Positions 9,646-18,118 of a stretch of 64,000 bases of DNA are shown one piece after another. The number at the start of each line of letters is the position of its first letter. The stretch's first letter is position 1. The DNA comes from Pseudomonas fluorescens (GTDB lineage: Bacteria; Pseudomonadota; Gammaproteobacteria; Pseudomonadales; Pseudomonadaceae), in the NCBI GenBank assembly GCA_902825215.1, contig LR782234.1, forward strand, positions 3,286,001-3,350,000, given 5' to 3'. The translations under genes and the position numbers were made by a program. Below the pieces are notes generated by a model. That model was not told where the DNA came from and did no database searches. It saw only the letters and a program-made list of their open reading frames with translations.

Positions 9646-10323
9646 TCACTTGGCCTCAGCCTTGAGCTTCAGATAAGTCTGATGCATATCCACCGCCCAA
9701 CCATCGATAACCTTCTTGACGTCATCAGCCTTCATCACCTGCGAAGAATTCTCCAACGGCGTCCCGGTACCCTTGCGCACTACCTGCGCGACCACCTTAT
9801 TGCTACTGCCATCAAGAAAAACCGCTTCGGTGGCCAACGTCGTTTCCTGGTCACGAATACCACTGGCAGTGCTGACAGCCGCAGCAACCAGTGCAATCGG
9901 AATCACCTCATAGGCATGCAAACCTTCGGTCTTGCTGCTCACCGCGGTGATCGCCGGACGCACCACAATCACCCCAGGGCCAGGCCCGGTCGCCAATGGC
10001 AACGACTTGCCGATCTCACGCTTGAGCGCCTGATCGTAATAACTGGTGATGCCATTGAGCGTCTGCTGCGGAATCTTCGCGGTCGGCTGCGGCTTGGGAT
10101 AGAGCTGGCTCGGTTCGATGTAGACGCTGGTGAACGTGTTGATATCGAGTTTCGGGTCCATCCAGCGCATCACTTCGGCACCGGAAGGCGATTTGGCCTC
10201 CTTGAGCTGGCTGTAGTCCTTGAGAAACCCGGAATACTCATCGGGAGCGACGGTCTTGCTGGAACAACCCACCACACCGAGGGTGGCAATGCACAGCGTG
10301 CCCATCATCACTGCTAGCTTCAT
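9646..10323 (-). CDS. DUF3313 lipoprotein
   Basis: 225 residues from the ATG at 10323, which has caggag eight bases upstream; a longer frame to 10419 has no such site. Signal peptide with lipobox LGVVGC (lipidated Cys about residue 19). The mature part (YSGFLKDYSQLKEAKSPSG, TAKIPQQTLNGITSYYDQAL, GPGVIVVRPAITAVSSKTEG) matches what I know of the DUF3313 family, outer-membrane-attached lipoproteins of unknown function in Pseudomonas. It is a lone gene between repeat-rich spacers. Confidence 0.85.
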   Translation of the reverse strand: MKLAVMMGTLCIATLGVVGCSSKTVAPDEYSGFLKDYSQLKEAKSPSGAEVMRWMDPKLDINTFTSVYIEPSQLYPKPQPTAKIPQQTLNGITSYYDQALKREIGKSLPLATGPGPGVIVVRPAITAVSSKTEGLHAYEVIPIALVAAAVSTASGIRDQETTLATEAVFLDGSSNKVVAQVVRKGTGTPLENSSQVMKADDVKKVIDGWAVDMHQTYLKLKAEAK

Positions 10324-10535
10324 GCTGTAACTCCTGTCAGAAGGCCAAAAACTTCGCCTAGGGGAGTTACAGGTATAGCTAAATCCTCGGTGATTGCGCT
10401 GGCAAAGCACAAAATTCACACAAGGCTGCGCATCGGCTCACACCCCTTATTTGACAGACGTCGATCATCCGGCAAAGCTGCAACGAGCTGGAACGCGCGC
10501 CCGACGGCAAATGCCCCTGGACTACGGAAGTCGCA

Positions 10536-12896
10536 ATGCCCAAGCATAAAAACAACGCCGCACGACCTGACCCTGATTCGTCCCGTTCTTCGACCTCACG
10601 CTATCTGTTCCCCGTAGCCATCGGCGTGCTATTGGCCGCCGTCGCCGGCATCGGCTGGTTTCTGTTCAGCCCTGCTCCCGCGCCGGTGAAACCCATGCCG
10701 GTGAGCACGCCTATTGCCGCGCCCGCCAAGCCACAACCGGTCGTGGCGAGCAGCCCGGCGACGATGGTCGATGAACAACAATGCCAGGGCTGCCACAGCG
10801 AACAGGTCAAGGACTGGCAGGGTTCGCATCACCAGTTGGCCATGCAGGTGGCAAATGGCGAGACCGTGCTCGGCGACTTCAACAACGTCACGTTCAAGGC
10901 GGAAAAAGAGACCACGCGCTTCTCCCGCGACGACAGCGGATTCTGGGTCAACACGCCCGGCATCGACGGCAAGAACGCGGACTTCAAAGTCGCCTACACC
11001 TTTGGCATCGCGCCTTTGCAGCAGTACCTGATCGAGGCAGGCGATGGGCGCTTGCAGGCACTCGGCGTGGCTTGGGATAGCGAAAAGCATCGCTGGTTTC
11101 ATCTGTATCCCGGCCAGGGCGTCAACTTCAAGAACCCGCTGCACTGGAGCAAACCCAGCCAGAACGCCAACTTCATGTGCGTGGAGTGCCACACCACCGG
11201 TTTCAAGCGCAACTTCGAGGCGGCCAGCAACACCTTCAACAGTCAGTGGAACAGCCTCGGCGTCGGCTGCCAGGCGTGCCATGGTCCGGCGTCGAACCAT
11301 GTGCAATGGGCCGGGCAAAAAAACGATCTGATTCGTCACGGCTTTGACGTCGACCTGAAAGACAAGAACGCCACCGTCGAGATCGAAACCTGTGCGCGTT
11401 GCCACGCCCGTCGGGCGCCGCTGGGCGATGGTTTCACGGTCGGCAAGCGTTTGATGGACGATTATCTGCCCAGCGTCCTCACCCGCGAGCTGTACGAGCT
11501 GGACGGCAAGATCAAGGATGAAGTGTTCGAACACGGCTCGTTCCTGCAAAGCAAGATGTTCGACAAGGGTGTGCGTTGCAGCAATTGCCACAACCCGCAC
11601 AGCATTGAACTCAAGGCACCGGGCAACGCGGTGTGCCTGCAATGCCACAACACCGCCGGCAAGACCTCGGTCGAAGGCGTCGACGGCAAAGGCCTGCAAG
11701 CAAAGAACTACGACTCCAGCGAACACACCCGCCACACCATGGGCCAGCCGGGTTCGCAGTGCGTGGATTGTCACATGCCCGGCAAGTTCTACATGGGCAA
11801 CGACTTGCGTCATGACCACAGTTTCAGCATTCCCGACCCGGAACGCGCGCAAAAGCTCGGTACGCCGGACGCTTGCCTGACCTGCCACCAGGGCAAGGCC
11901 GGCGACAAGGTCACTGCGCAGTTCAAACTGTGGAGCGCCACCAGCGCAGCGCAAGCGCCGCGTTATGACGAGAGTCTGTGGCTGATCCGCAACGGCCAGC
12001 CCGGTGCCGCGGATGCGCTGTACACGCAGTTGCAGCGCAGCAACCTGCCGGCGATCCAGCGCGCGACGTTGCTGGCGGAACTGCCGCTGTATCCGAGTGA
12101 ACAGGCGTTGAAACTGGCGACTCAGGATCTGCGCCATGCCGAGCCGCAAGTGCGTGAAAGCGCGGTACGCGCGATCAGCGCTTTCCTGCCGCCGGCAGAG
12201 CGTGCGCCCTTGCTTGCACCGTTGCTCGGCGATCCGGTGAAAGCTGTGCGCATCGTCGCCGCGCGGGACCTGCTCGGCGCGTCGCGCAACAACGCTCTGG
12301 GCGCAGCGCAAGCCAACTGGAACGCGGCGATTGCCGAATATGAAGCGGTGCAGAAGAGCCTGCTGGAACGTGCCGAAGCCAATCTGAATCTGGCGATGCT
12401 GTACCAGGCCAGCGGCCGCACCGCCGAAGTCGAAGGCTTGTTGCGCTCGGCACTGCAACGCGACCCGGACTTCTATCCGGCACTGGTCACGCTGGTGCAA
12501 TGGCTGGAGGCCAATGGTCGGGCCAGCGAGGCGCAGAAACTGCTCGGCGACAGCCTCAGGCAACACCCGGATGCTGCGTTGCTGCAACACACTCAGGGCT
12601 TGTCACTGATCCGCGCCGGCAAGACGGCCGATGCCATGGCACCGCTGAAAAAAGCCGCGCAACTGGAGCCGCAGAACGCGCAATACGGCTATGTGCTGGC
12701 GGTGGCGCTGCATGAAAGCGGCAAAGTTGATGAGGCATGTGCGCTGCTGGAGGGGTTGCTCAAGGTGCAGCCGGCGAATCGCAATGCGCGGTTGTCGCTG
12801 ATTCAGTGGTACCTCGACAGCGGACAGGAGCCGAAGGCGCAGGTACTGTTGCAGGGGTGGAAGAAGATGAATATGGGGGATCCGGCGTTGAAGTGA
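10536..12896 (+). CDS. Membrane-anchored multihaem cytochrome c with TPR domain
   Basis: 786 residues. A basic N-terminus and one membrane helix (about residues 25-45, YLFPVAIGVLLAAVAGIGWFL) anchor a periplasmic part. Eight CxxCH haem-binding motifs are visible between residues about 83 and 450 (CQGCH, CVECH, CQACH, CARCH, CSNCH, CLQCH, CVDCH, CLTCH). The C-terminal third is HEAT-like then TPR helices (about 520-780). The family pairs haem domains with TPRs and is taken to be a periplasmic electron-transfer protein or part of a larger complex; partners are unknown. No cytochrome maturation genes are near. Palindromic repeats follow the stop. Confidence 0.88.
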   Translation: MPKHKNNAARPDPDSSRSSTSRYLFPVAIGVLLAAVAGIGWFLFSPAPAPVKPMPVSTPIAAPAKPQPVVASSPATMVDEQQCQGCHSEQVKDWQGSHHQLAMQVANGETVLGDFNNVTFKAEKETTRFSRDDSGFWVNTPGIDGKNADFKVAYTFGIAPLQQYLIEAGDGRLQALGVAWDSEKHRWFHLYPGQGVNFKNPLHWSKPSQNANFMCVECHTTGFKRNFEAASNTFNSQWNSLGVGCQACHGPASNHVQWAGQKNDLIRHGFDVDLKDKNATVEIETCARCHARRAPLGDGFTVGKRLMDDYLPSVLTRELYELDGKIKDEVFEHGSFLQSKMFDKGVRCSNCHNPHSIELKAPGNAVCLQCHNTAGKTSVEGVDGKGLQAKNYDSSEHTRHTMGQPGSQCVDCHMPGKFYMGNDLRHDHSFSIPDPERAQKLGTPDACLTCHQGKAGDKVTAQFKLWSATSAAQAPRYDESLWLIRNGQPGAADALYTQLQRSNLPAIQRATLLAELPLYPSEQALKLATQDLRHAEPQVRESAVRAISAFLPPAERAPLLAPLLGDPVKAVRIVAARDLLGASRNNALGAAQANWNAAIAEYEAVQKSLLERAEANLNLAMLYQASGRTAEVEGLLRSALQRDPDFYPALVTLVQWLEANGRASEAQKLLGDSLRQHPDAALLQHTQGLSLIRAGKTADAMAPLKKAAQLEPQNAQYGYVLAVALHESGKVDEACALLEGLLKVQPANRNARLSLIQWYLDSGQEPKAQVLLQGWKKMNMGDPALK

Positions 12897-12913
12897 TCGG
12901 CTGACGATTGCGA

Positions 12914-13097
12914 ACCCTCACCCTAGCCCTCTCCCGGAGGGAGAGGGAACCGACCAAGGTGTCTGGCGAATCTCGCCGACCTGAAACAACCGGTCGATTA
13001 TGGATTCACAACCATTCGCTCAAGTCAGTGAAGCTCTTGAATATTCCCCAATCAGTCCCCTCTCCCTCTGGGAGAGGGCTAGGGTGAGGGGCTTTTG
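12914..13097. repeat. Two palindromic CCCTCTCCC repeats in opposite orientation
   Basis: CCTCACCCTAGCCCTCTCCC with GGAGGGAGAGGG (12917-12949) and the inverse CCCTCTCCCTCTGGGAGAGG with GCTAGGGTGAGG (13059-13090) flank 110 bases with no gene. The same repeat is at 7711, 9109, 16343, 22435 and 22551. Confidence 0.85.
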
Positions 13098-13112
13098 ATC
13101 TTCAACCCATTC

Positions 13113-14084
13113 TCACCAGGACGTCTCTCCACTGCGCATCGCAATCTCGCGCCGGCTATTGATCCGCATCGCCTTGGTCAGCGACACCGTCCCCACCAGC
13201 AAAATCACCGCACCAAACAGAAAGTCGATGTTGTACAGGCGGAAGTCCTGCACCGGCCCGAGCAGCAGGCCGCGTACGAGCGCCACGCCCACCAGCGTCG
13301 CGAGAAAGTCGATCCCCGGCAGGTCGCGATAGAACACCAACATCAGCGGCAGACACAGCACCAGCAACAGCATCAGTACCACGACCTTGAACGAATCCTT
13401 GCGCTCGACACTGAAGGCGCACTCGTGTGGTCCGTAAGGTTTGTAATCCTCGTCGCGAATCATCGAGGTGCTCTCGTTGATGTAGTCGACGCGGTTGTAT
13501 TTCTGGATCGGTGTGAAGGTGTTGGACATCTCCATCAGCGTGGTGATGTTCTTGAACCGCAGGTCGATGCGCTCGCTGCCCTTGAGGTAATACAGCACCG
13601 GTTTGTAGCCGTAGCGATAGGTGTCGAAAGGGAACGCGGTGGCCTGGCCCTGCACGCCGATCGGGCGCGGTTCGAGTTCGGCGTAGGCGCTTTTGTTGCT
13701 CGCCGACAGGTTGCGGCTCAGCGGCTGCACCTTGACCTGCTCGAGGAAAATCGGCGTGGCGCCGTAGGTCCACTGCAACGGCTCGAGGCGCAAGCGCAGT
13801 TCATTGCGGCTGAGGTCATAGCGATTGAAAGTGCGCTCGGAGACCACCAGCGCACCGCTGAGCATGAACTCGCCGCGCAGGTTGTTGGTGATGCGCAGGG
13901 TCAGTTGATCCTTGCCCAGCGCCGCCGCTTCGGGGGACGGTGGCGCGCCGCACCACGCGGTGCTTTCGCCGACACCGCCGAGCTGGCCGTCGCGGTTTTC
14001 GTTAAACAGATAAACGTAACTGGCCCACAGCGTCAGCAGCAAAAGCAACGCTGTGAGACCGAGGATTTTTTTGCCCGGACTCAC
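13113..14084 (-). CDS. Membrane protein of unknown function
   Basis: 323 residues. One N-terminal membrane helix (ILGLTALLLLLTLWASYVYLF), a periplasmic part of about 200 residues, and three C-terminal hydrophobic segments (VVVLMLLLVLCLPLMLVFY; FLATLVGVALVRGLLLG; FLFGAVILLVGTVSLTKAM). This one-plus-three layout resembles DUF4436-type proteins, but I am not sure of that. No catalytic motif is evident. It is monocistronic, convergent with the cytochrome gene and divergent from ccoN. Confidence 0.7.
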   Translation of the reverse strand: MSPGKKILGLTALLLLLTLWASYVYLFNENRDGQLGGVGESTAWCGAPPSPEAAALGKDQLTLRITNNLRGEFMLSGALVVSERTFNRYDLSRNELRLRLEPLQWTYGATPIFLEQVKVQPLSRNLSASNKSAYAELEPRPIGVQGQATAFPFDTYRYGYKPVLYYLKGSERIDLRFKNITTLMEMSNTFTPIQKYNRVDYINESTSMIRDEDYKPYGPHECAFSVERKDSFKVVVLMLLLVLCLPLMLVFYRDLPGIDFLATLVGVALVRGLLLGPVQDFRLYNIDFLFGAVILLVGTVSLTKAMRINSRREIAMRSGETSW

Positions 14085-14512
14085 TGATCAGACTCCCTTC
14101 TTCGGTTCCATCGTCCAGCCGAAAACCCGCTGGCGAGCGCGACTCTACCAAAAGGCCATCAGTGACCCAAGGGAAAATGCCCAATCGCTGAGGATACTAA
14201 GGGTTTCCCCGGTCCCGGCGTTTCGATATGTAGGAGTGAGCCTGCTCGCGATAGCAGTGTGTCAGCCTCCTCATTTGAATCTGACACACCGCTATCGCGA
14301 GCAGGCTCACTCCTGCAATGGACCGTGGCAAGGAATAGAAACCACACAAAAACCATATCAGCCCGCGTCAAACCGCCACAGGCAAGACCCGAATCTGATC
14401 TGCACAAACCAGCCATTCCTGAGCCTGTTTTGTTTTGCGCGCAGTTCCTACAGTGCAGCCCATGCCAGACCAGGAGGCCTGGCAAGACTTGGCAACCGTG
14501 GAAGAACTGACC
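14085..14512. other. Intergenic stretch upstream of ccoN
   Basis: 428 bases without a convincing gene. It holds one REP pair (14232-14314). I looked for an Anr/Fnr site of the form TTGAT-N4-ATCAA before ccoN and found none, so oxygen control by Anr is not supported by sequence here. A ribosome-binding site (ggaagaa) precedes the ATG at 14513. Confidence 0.6.
14232..14314. repeat. Long inverted REP-like pair
   Basis: AGGAGTGAGCCTGCTCGCGA at 14232 pairs with TCGCGAGCAGGCTCACTCCT ending at 14314; the inner arms (GTGTGTCAG / CTGACACAC) also pair, giving a hairpin of about 80 bases. Confidence 0.9.
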
Positions 14513-15940
14513 ATGAGCACAGCAACAATCGGGCCGGCCTATAACTATAAAGTCGTGCGCCAATTCGTCATCGCGACGGTTTTCTGGGGTGTGGTGGGCA
14601 TGGCGATGGGCGTGTGGATCGCCTCGCAACTGGTCTGGCCCGAGATGAACCTGGACTGGCCGTGGACCACTTTCGGCCGCTTGCGCCCGTTGCACACCAG
14701 TCTGGTGATTTTTGGCTTCGCCGGCAGCGCGCAATTCGCCGCCAGTTATTACGCGGTGCAGCGCACCTGCCAAGTGAGGCTTTACTCAGATGCCCTCGCC
14801 GCTTTCACTTTCTGGGGCTGGCAATCGGTGATCGTGATCATGCTGGTCACCCTGCCGCTCGGCTACACCACCACCAAGGAATACGCCGAAATCGAATTCT
14901 CCGGCGCGGTGTGGATGGCCGTGGTCTGGGTGGCGTACGCCGTGGTGTTTTTCACCACTGTGGTGCAGCGCAAGACCCGACACATCTATGTCGGCAACTG
15001 GTTTTTCGGTGCGTTCATTCTGGTGATCGCCATGCTGCATGTGGTCAATCACCTGTCGATTCCGGTGGACTGGTTCAAATCCTATCCGGTCTATTCCGGC
15101 GCCACCGACGCCATGGTGCAGTGGTGGTACGGGCACAACGCCGTGGGCTTTTTTCTCACCACGGGCTTCCTCGGCATGATGTATTACTTTGTGCCGAAAC
15201 AGGTCAACCGGCCGGTGTATTCGTATCGTTTGTCGATCGTGCATTTCTGGGCGCTGATTACCCTGTACATCTGGGCCGGCCCGCACCATTTGCACTACAC
15301 CGCGCTGCCGGACTGGGCGCAGTCGCTGGGCATGGCCATGTCGCTGATCCTGCTGGCGCCAAGCTGGGGCGGGATGATCAACGGCATGATGACCCTGTCC
15401 GGCGCCTGGCATAAATTGCGCACCGATCCGATTTTGCGCTTTCTGGTGCTGTCGCTGGCGTTCTACGGCATGTCGACGTTTGAAGGACCGATGATGGCGA
15501 TCAAGACCGTCAACGCCCTCTCCCACTACACCGACTGGACCATCGGCCATGTCCACGCCGGCGCGCTCGGCTGGGTGGCGATGATCACCTTCGGCGCGAC
15601 CTATCACATGGTGCCGAAAGTGTTTGGCCGCGAGCAGATGCACAGCACCGCGCTGATCAACCTGCACTTCTGGCTGGCCACGATCGGCACGGTGCTGTAC
15701 ATCGCCTCGATGTGGGTCAACGGCATCACCCAGGGTCTGATGTGGCGAGCGATCAACGAGGATGGCACGCTGACCTATTCGTTCGTCGAAGCGCTGCAGG
15801 CCAGTCATCCGGGGTTCATCGTGCGCTTCGCCGGTGGAGTATTTTTCCTGACCGGGATGTTGCTGATGGCTTACAACGTCTGGCGCACCGTGCGGGTCGC
15901 GGATGTCGCACTGGCGCAGCGTGACGCGCAGATCGCCTGA
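14513..15940 (+). CDS. ccoN: Orphan cbb3-type cytochrome oxidase catalytic subunit CcoN
   Basis: 475 residues from the ATG at 14513; an in-frame extension to 14435 is not needed. It reduces oxygen in the inner membrane as the haem-copper core of cbb3 oxidase. Visible ligands: haem b His in [12 protein letters not shown], copper His in [11 protein letters not shown], the Tyr and His-His of [13 protein letters not shown], and the haem His residues in [12 protein letters not shown]. About 12 membrane segments, usual length. ccoO and ccoP are missing, so this subunit must be used with CcoO/P encoded elsewhere, as known for the isolated ccoN genes (ccoN3/ccoN4) of P. aeruginosa, which give alternative isoforms. 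Confidence 0.93.
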   Translation: MSTATIGPAYNYKVVRQFVIATVFWGVVGMAMGVWIASQLVWPEMNLDWPWTTFGRLRPLHTSLVIFGFAGSAQFAASYYAVQRTCQVRLYSDALAAFTFWGWQSVIVIMLVTLPLGYTTTKEYAEIEFSGAVWMAVVWVAYAVVFFTTVVQRKTRHIYVGNWFFGAFILVIAMLHVVNHLSIPVDWFKSYPVYSGATDAMVQWWYGHNAVGFFLTTGFLGMMYYFVPKQVNRPVYSYRLSIVHFWALITLYIWAGPHHLHYTALPDWAQSLGMAMSLILLAPSWGGMINGMMTLSGAWHKLRTDPILRFLVLSLAFYGMSTFEGPMMAIKTVNALSHYTDWTIGHVHAGALGWVAMITFGATYHMVPKVFGREQMHSTALINLHFWLATIGTVLYIASMWVNGITQGLMWRAINEDGTLTYSFVEALQASHPGFIVRFAGGVFFLTGMLLMAYNVWRTVRVADVALAQRDAQIA

Positions 15941-15950
15941 GGTGCCAGTG

Positions 15951-16169
15951 ATGGAAATGTTCTTCGATGGGTTGGGCGTAGTGTTCCTGTGGCTGGCGGT
16001 GGAGTACTGCTTGCGCCGGGAGACGGCGGACACTCTGGATGAGGCGAGCATGGTGCCGTTTGCTGACGATCCGGAAGTGGCGCGGCGGGTTGAACTGGCG
16101 ACCGGGAAACCGGTGAAGGCGGTGGCGCCTGAAGAGGGCAAGCCGGGATGGATCAACCTCGATATGTGA
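15951..16169 (+). CDS. CcoQ-like small membrane protein
   Basis: 72 residues from ATG 15951, with gaggt ending nine bases upstream; it starts ten bases after the ccoN stop. One short hydrophobic N-terminus (MFFDGLGVVFLWLAVEYCL) and a polar tail ending PGWINLDM. Its position behind an orphan ccoN matches the ccoN-ccoQ pairs of Pseudomonas, so a CcoQ-like accessory role is likely, though sequence similarity alone is weak. Confidence 0.6.
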   Translation: MEMFFDGLGVVFLWLAVEYCLRRETADTLDEASMVPFADDPEVARRVELATGKPVKAVAPEEGKPGWINLDM

Positions 16170-16201
16170 GGTGTGCCAATGGAGCTGCCCTCTGGTGGTT
16201 G

Positions 16202-16311
16202 ATTGATCGTTCCCACGCTCTGCGTGGGAATGCAGCCCGGGACGCTCTGCGTCCCATGGAACGCGGAGCGTCCCTTGAGGCATTCCCACGCGGAGCGTGG
16301 GAATGATCAAC
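16202..16311. repeat. Nested palindromic repeat (DUF1534-type)
   Basis: CGTTCCCACGCTCTGCGTGGGA at 16208 and GCATTCCCACGCGGAGCGTG near 16290 form the outer arms, and GGGACGCTCTGCGTCCC with GGAACGCGGAGCGTCCC the inner ones. This repeat is common in Pseudomonas and is often mis-annotated as a short protein containing FPRRAWERS (DUF1534). Confidence 0.85.
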
Positions 16312-16342
16312 GGTGAATACAATCTCGGAAACCATGAAGATT

Positions 16343-16397
16343 GGCTCCCTTCCCCCCTCGCCCCCCTTGGGGGAGAGGGTTGGGGTGAGGGGGTAAG
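16343..16397. repeat. Palindromic CCCTCGCCCCCC repeat
   Basis: CCCTTCCCCCCTCGCCCCCC then TTGGGGGAGAGGG and GGTGAGGGGG; a variant of the CCCTCTCCC family seen at 12914 and 22431. It lies just after the stop of the minus-strand hypothetical gene. Confidence 0.75.
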
Positions 16398-16406
16398 CTC
16401 TTGATC

Positions 16407-16898
16407 TTACCGACGATCCCGAGGAATCAAACCCTGCAACTGCTGCGCAAGAAAATTCGCATCAAACACAAACGTATCCGGATCCTTCAGCCCATTGGTC
16501 TTGCGCCACTGCCACTCGCCATTGGGCAACCCCACCAGCGAAATACTCCCATACCGCGCCGCTGTCAGCCCCATCACCGCCAATGAAATCTGCCCACCGC
16601 TGCCCATCACATCCGGCACGAATTCCACCGGTTTGCCGGCAATCACAATGCTCAACTTTTCCGTCTTGAACGTCGACGTCTCCACCGGCACGCTCGGCCC
16701 GGACGCGACGTAAGCCTCGCGATTCACCTCCAGCAGACTCGGCGCCTGCACCGGTTCCAGCCATTGCTGGATATCACCGAACAGCGCGGTAATCCGTGTG
16801 GCCCATGCCGCCGATTGCGTCTCGAACAGTTGTTTCTTGTGCGCTTCACTCTCGGCGTAGTGACGAAGCATTTCGCCCAGTTGCTGTATGTCATTCAT
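16407..16898 (-). CDS. Conserved hypothetical protein
   Basis: 163 residues from the ATG at 16898 (GAGGAG eight bases upstream); the frame continues to 17060 but lacks a better site. A helical N-terminus (MNDIQQLGEMLRHYAESEAHKKQ) is followed by a beta-rich part with TEKLSIVIAGKPVEFVPD and a C-terminal tail QLQGLIPRDRR. No signal peptide or membrane segment, so probably cytoplasmic. I do not recognise the family. Monocistronic, divergent from the halovibrin-like cluster. Confidence 0.65.
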   Translation of the reverse strand: MNDIQQLGEMLRHYAESEAHKKQLFETQSAAWATRITALFGDIQQWLEPVQAPSLLEVNREAYVASGPSVPVETSTFKTEKLSIVIAGKPVEFVPDVMGSGGQISLAVMGLTAARYGSISLVGLPNGEWQWRKTNGLKDPDTFVFDANFLAQQLQGLIPRDRR

Positions 16899-17148
16899 GA
16901 GCAAGCTCCTCGATTGGCCTATGAGAACGGATAGTGGCAGATCGACCGGCCTACGTACGTTTAAGTAATCACCCCGTCCTCCTTTATCGAGCCCTTTAAC
17001 CGACAGACGGTTAAAATAAGCGAAAATACCTGTCAGTTCTGACAGTGCGCCAGCCTGCAAAGTTAGCGTTTAATTCATCAGCGAGGTGAAGTGCAGCTGA
17101 ATAAACCAGCGACGGACGTACTTTATTGTCAACACGGAGATATTTGAA

Positions 17149-18063
17149 GTGAACAAGACCTGCACGTTATTGCTAATGCTGTTGCTGTCCTTCGCGGGGT
17201 GCCGCAGTTATGAGCAGGTATCACCAATACCACCGGAACAGGCAGCGGGTTCCGTCAGTAGCGTATCAAGCGCTGCACTGAGCGGTGCCGAAGTTGCGAA
17301 CAACCTGACCGCTCATTACAACGATGTCAGAACCAACTGCGGTTCAGCTTCCATGCCGGCATTTCTGTGTCGCGGCATTGTATTGCGCTCGACTGTTCCG
17401 TCAACGGCGTACAAGGCCTGGAATCCAAGCCCGCACTCGCAAAAAAGCGGTGGTGTATCTTTTTCGTACTTGAGCAAGGACGCCAAATTTACCGGCCTCG
17501 TGTTTGGCCAGAAGAATGGCTACATCTTCTACCCGGTACTGTCACGGCCGATCGGTACCCGTCAAATCGAAGTGCTCTGCTCTTATCCCCTCGACGGCGC
17601 TACACAGCTCAGAGACGCCCCCGGTTGCGGCGCCCATCCGTATTCGCCTGACCGCAGTCGACGTTGCCAGACGATCGGCATCACCACTGCCGAGGGCTGG
17701 ATAGAGAATCGCCGAAGCAACCAATGGAATCTCTGTAGCTTCGATGTACGCGATGCAATGAACAATCAAGGCGCAGATTCTTTCTACCAGACCATCCGCG
17801 CGCACCAGTTGGGCGGATTCTTTGCCGGCCAACATGACTATATCGAGCTGATCCTGGCGACATGGCCGCAGAACATTCCGAAAGAGTTGCCCATCCAGGC
17901 ATTCTTTTATCTTCAAGGAGGCTTGGCCGGCGCCCAGTTCGATCAGGAGGACTTCTTCGATTCAACGGGCGGCAAGGTGGTGCCGATCATAAAGATCGTC
18001 CTGCCAACCAGCGCAACCGCCGACGCGCAGTTCATCTACAACGCGGCCGATCAGGTCAAATAA
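17149..18063 (+). CDS. Halovibrin-like (HvnC family) lipoprotein 1
   Basis: 304 residues, GTG start behind acggaga. The signal peptide ends in a lipobox (SFAGC, Cys about 18), so the protein should be lipid-anchored. Family motifs I recognise: AHYNDVRTNC, PAFLCRGIVLRST, KAWNPSP, SGGVSFSYL, GYIFYPVL, CSFDVRDAMN and IQAFFYLQGG, with many cysteines that could form disulfides. Halovibrins of Vibrio fischeri (HvnA/HvnB) are secreted enzymes first called ADP-ribosyltransferases and later shown to be NAD glycohydrolases; the family link suggests NAD hydrolysis outside the cytoplasm, but no catalytic residue can be assigned here. It is the first gene of a four-gene plus-strand cluster and a paralogue of 19602-20531. 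Confidence 0.85.
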   Translation: MNKTCTLLLMLLLSFAGCRSYEQVSPIPPEQAAGSVSSVSSAALSGAEVANNLTAHYNDVRTNCGSASMPAFLCRGIVLRSTVPSTAYKAWNPSPHSQKSGGVSFSYLSKDAKFTGLVFGQKNGYIFYPVLSRPIGTRQIEVLCSYPLDGATQLRDAPGCGAHPYSPDRSRRCQTIGITTAEGWIENRRSNQWNLCSFDVRDAMNNQGADSFYQTIRAHQLGGFFAGQHDYIELILATWPQNIPKELPIQAFFYLQGGLAGAQFDQEDFFDSTGGKVVPIIKIVLPTSATADAQFIYNAADQVK

Positions 18064-18118
18064 CTCAGGCAGCAGGTTTTAGATAGAAACGTCTGTTGCA
18101 AGCCATGGGACGTACATA

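Noticed and set aside
12914..13097. Possible CRISPR-like short repeats
   Set aside because: The CCCTCTCCC palindromes are few, unevenly spaced and in inverted orientation, with no cas genes; they are interspersed repeats.
16153..16335. Minus-strand frame containing FPRRAWERS (DUF1534-like)
   Set aside because: It is a translation of a palindromic repeat; no start signal and no protein-like composition.
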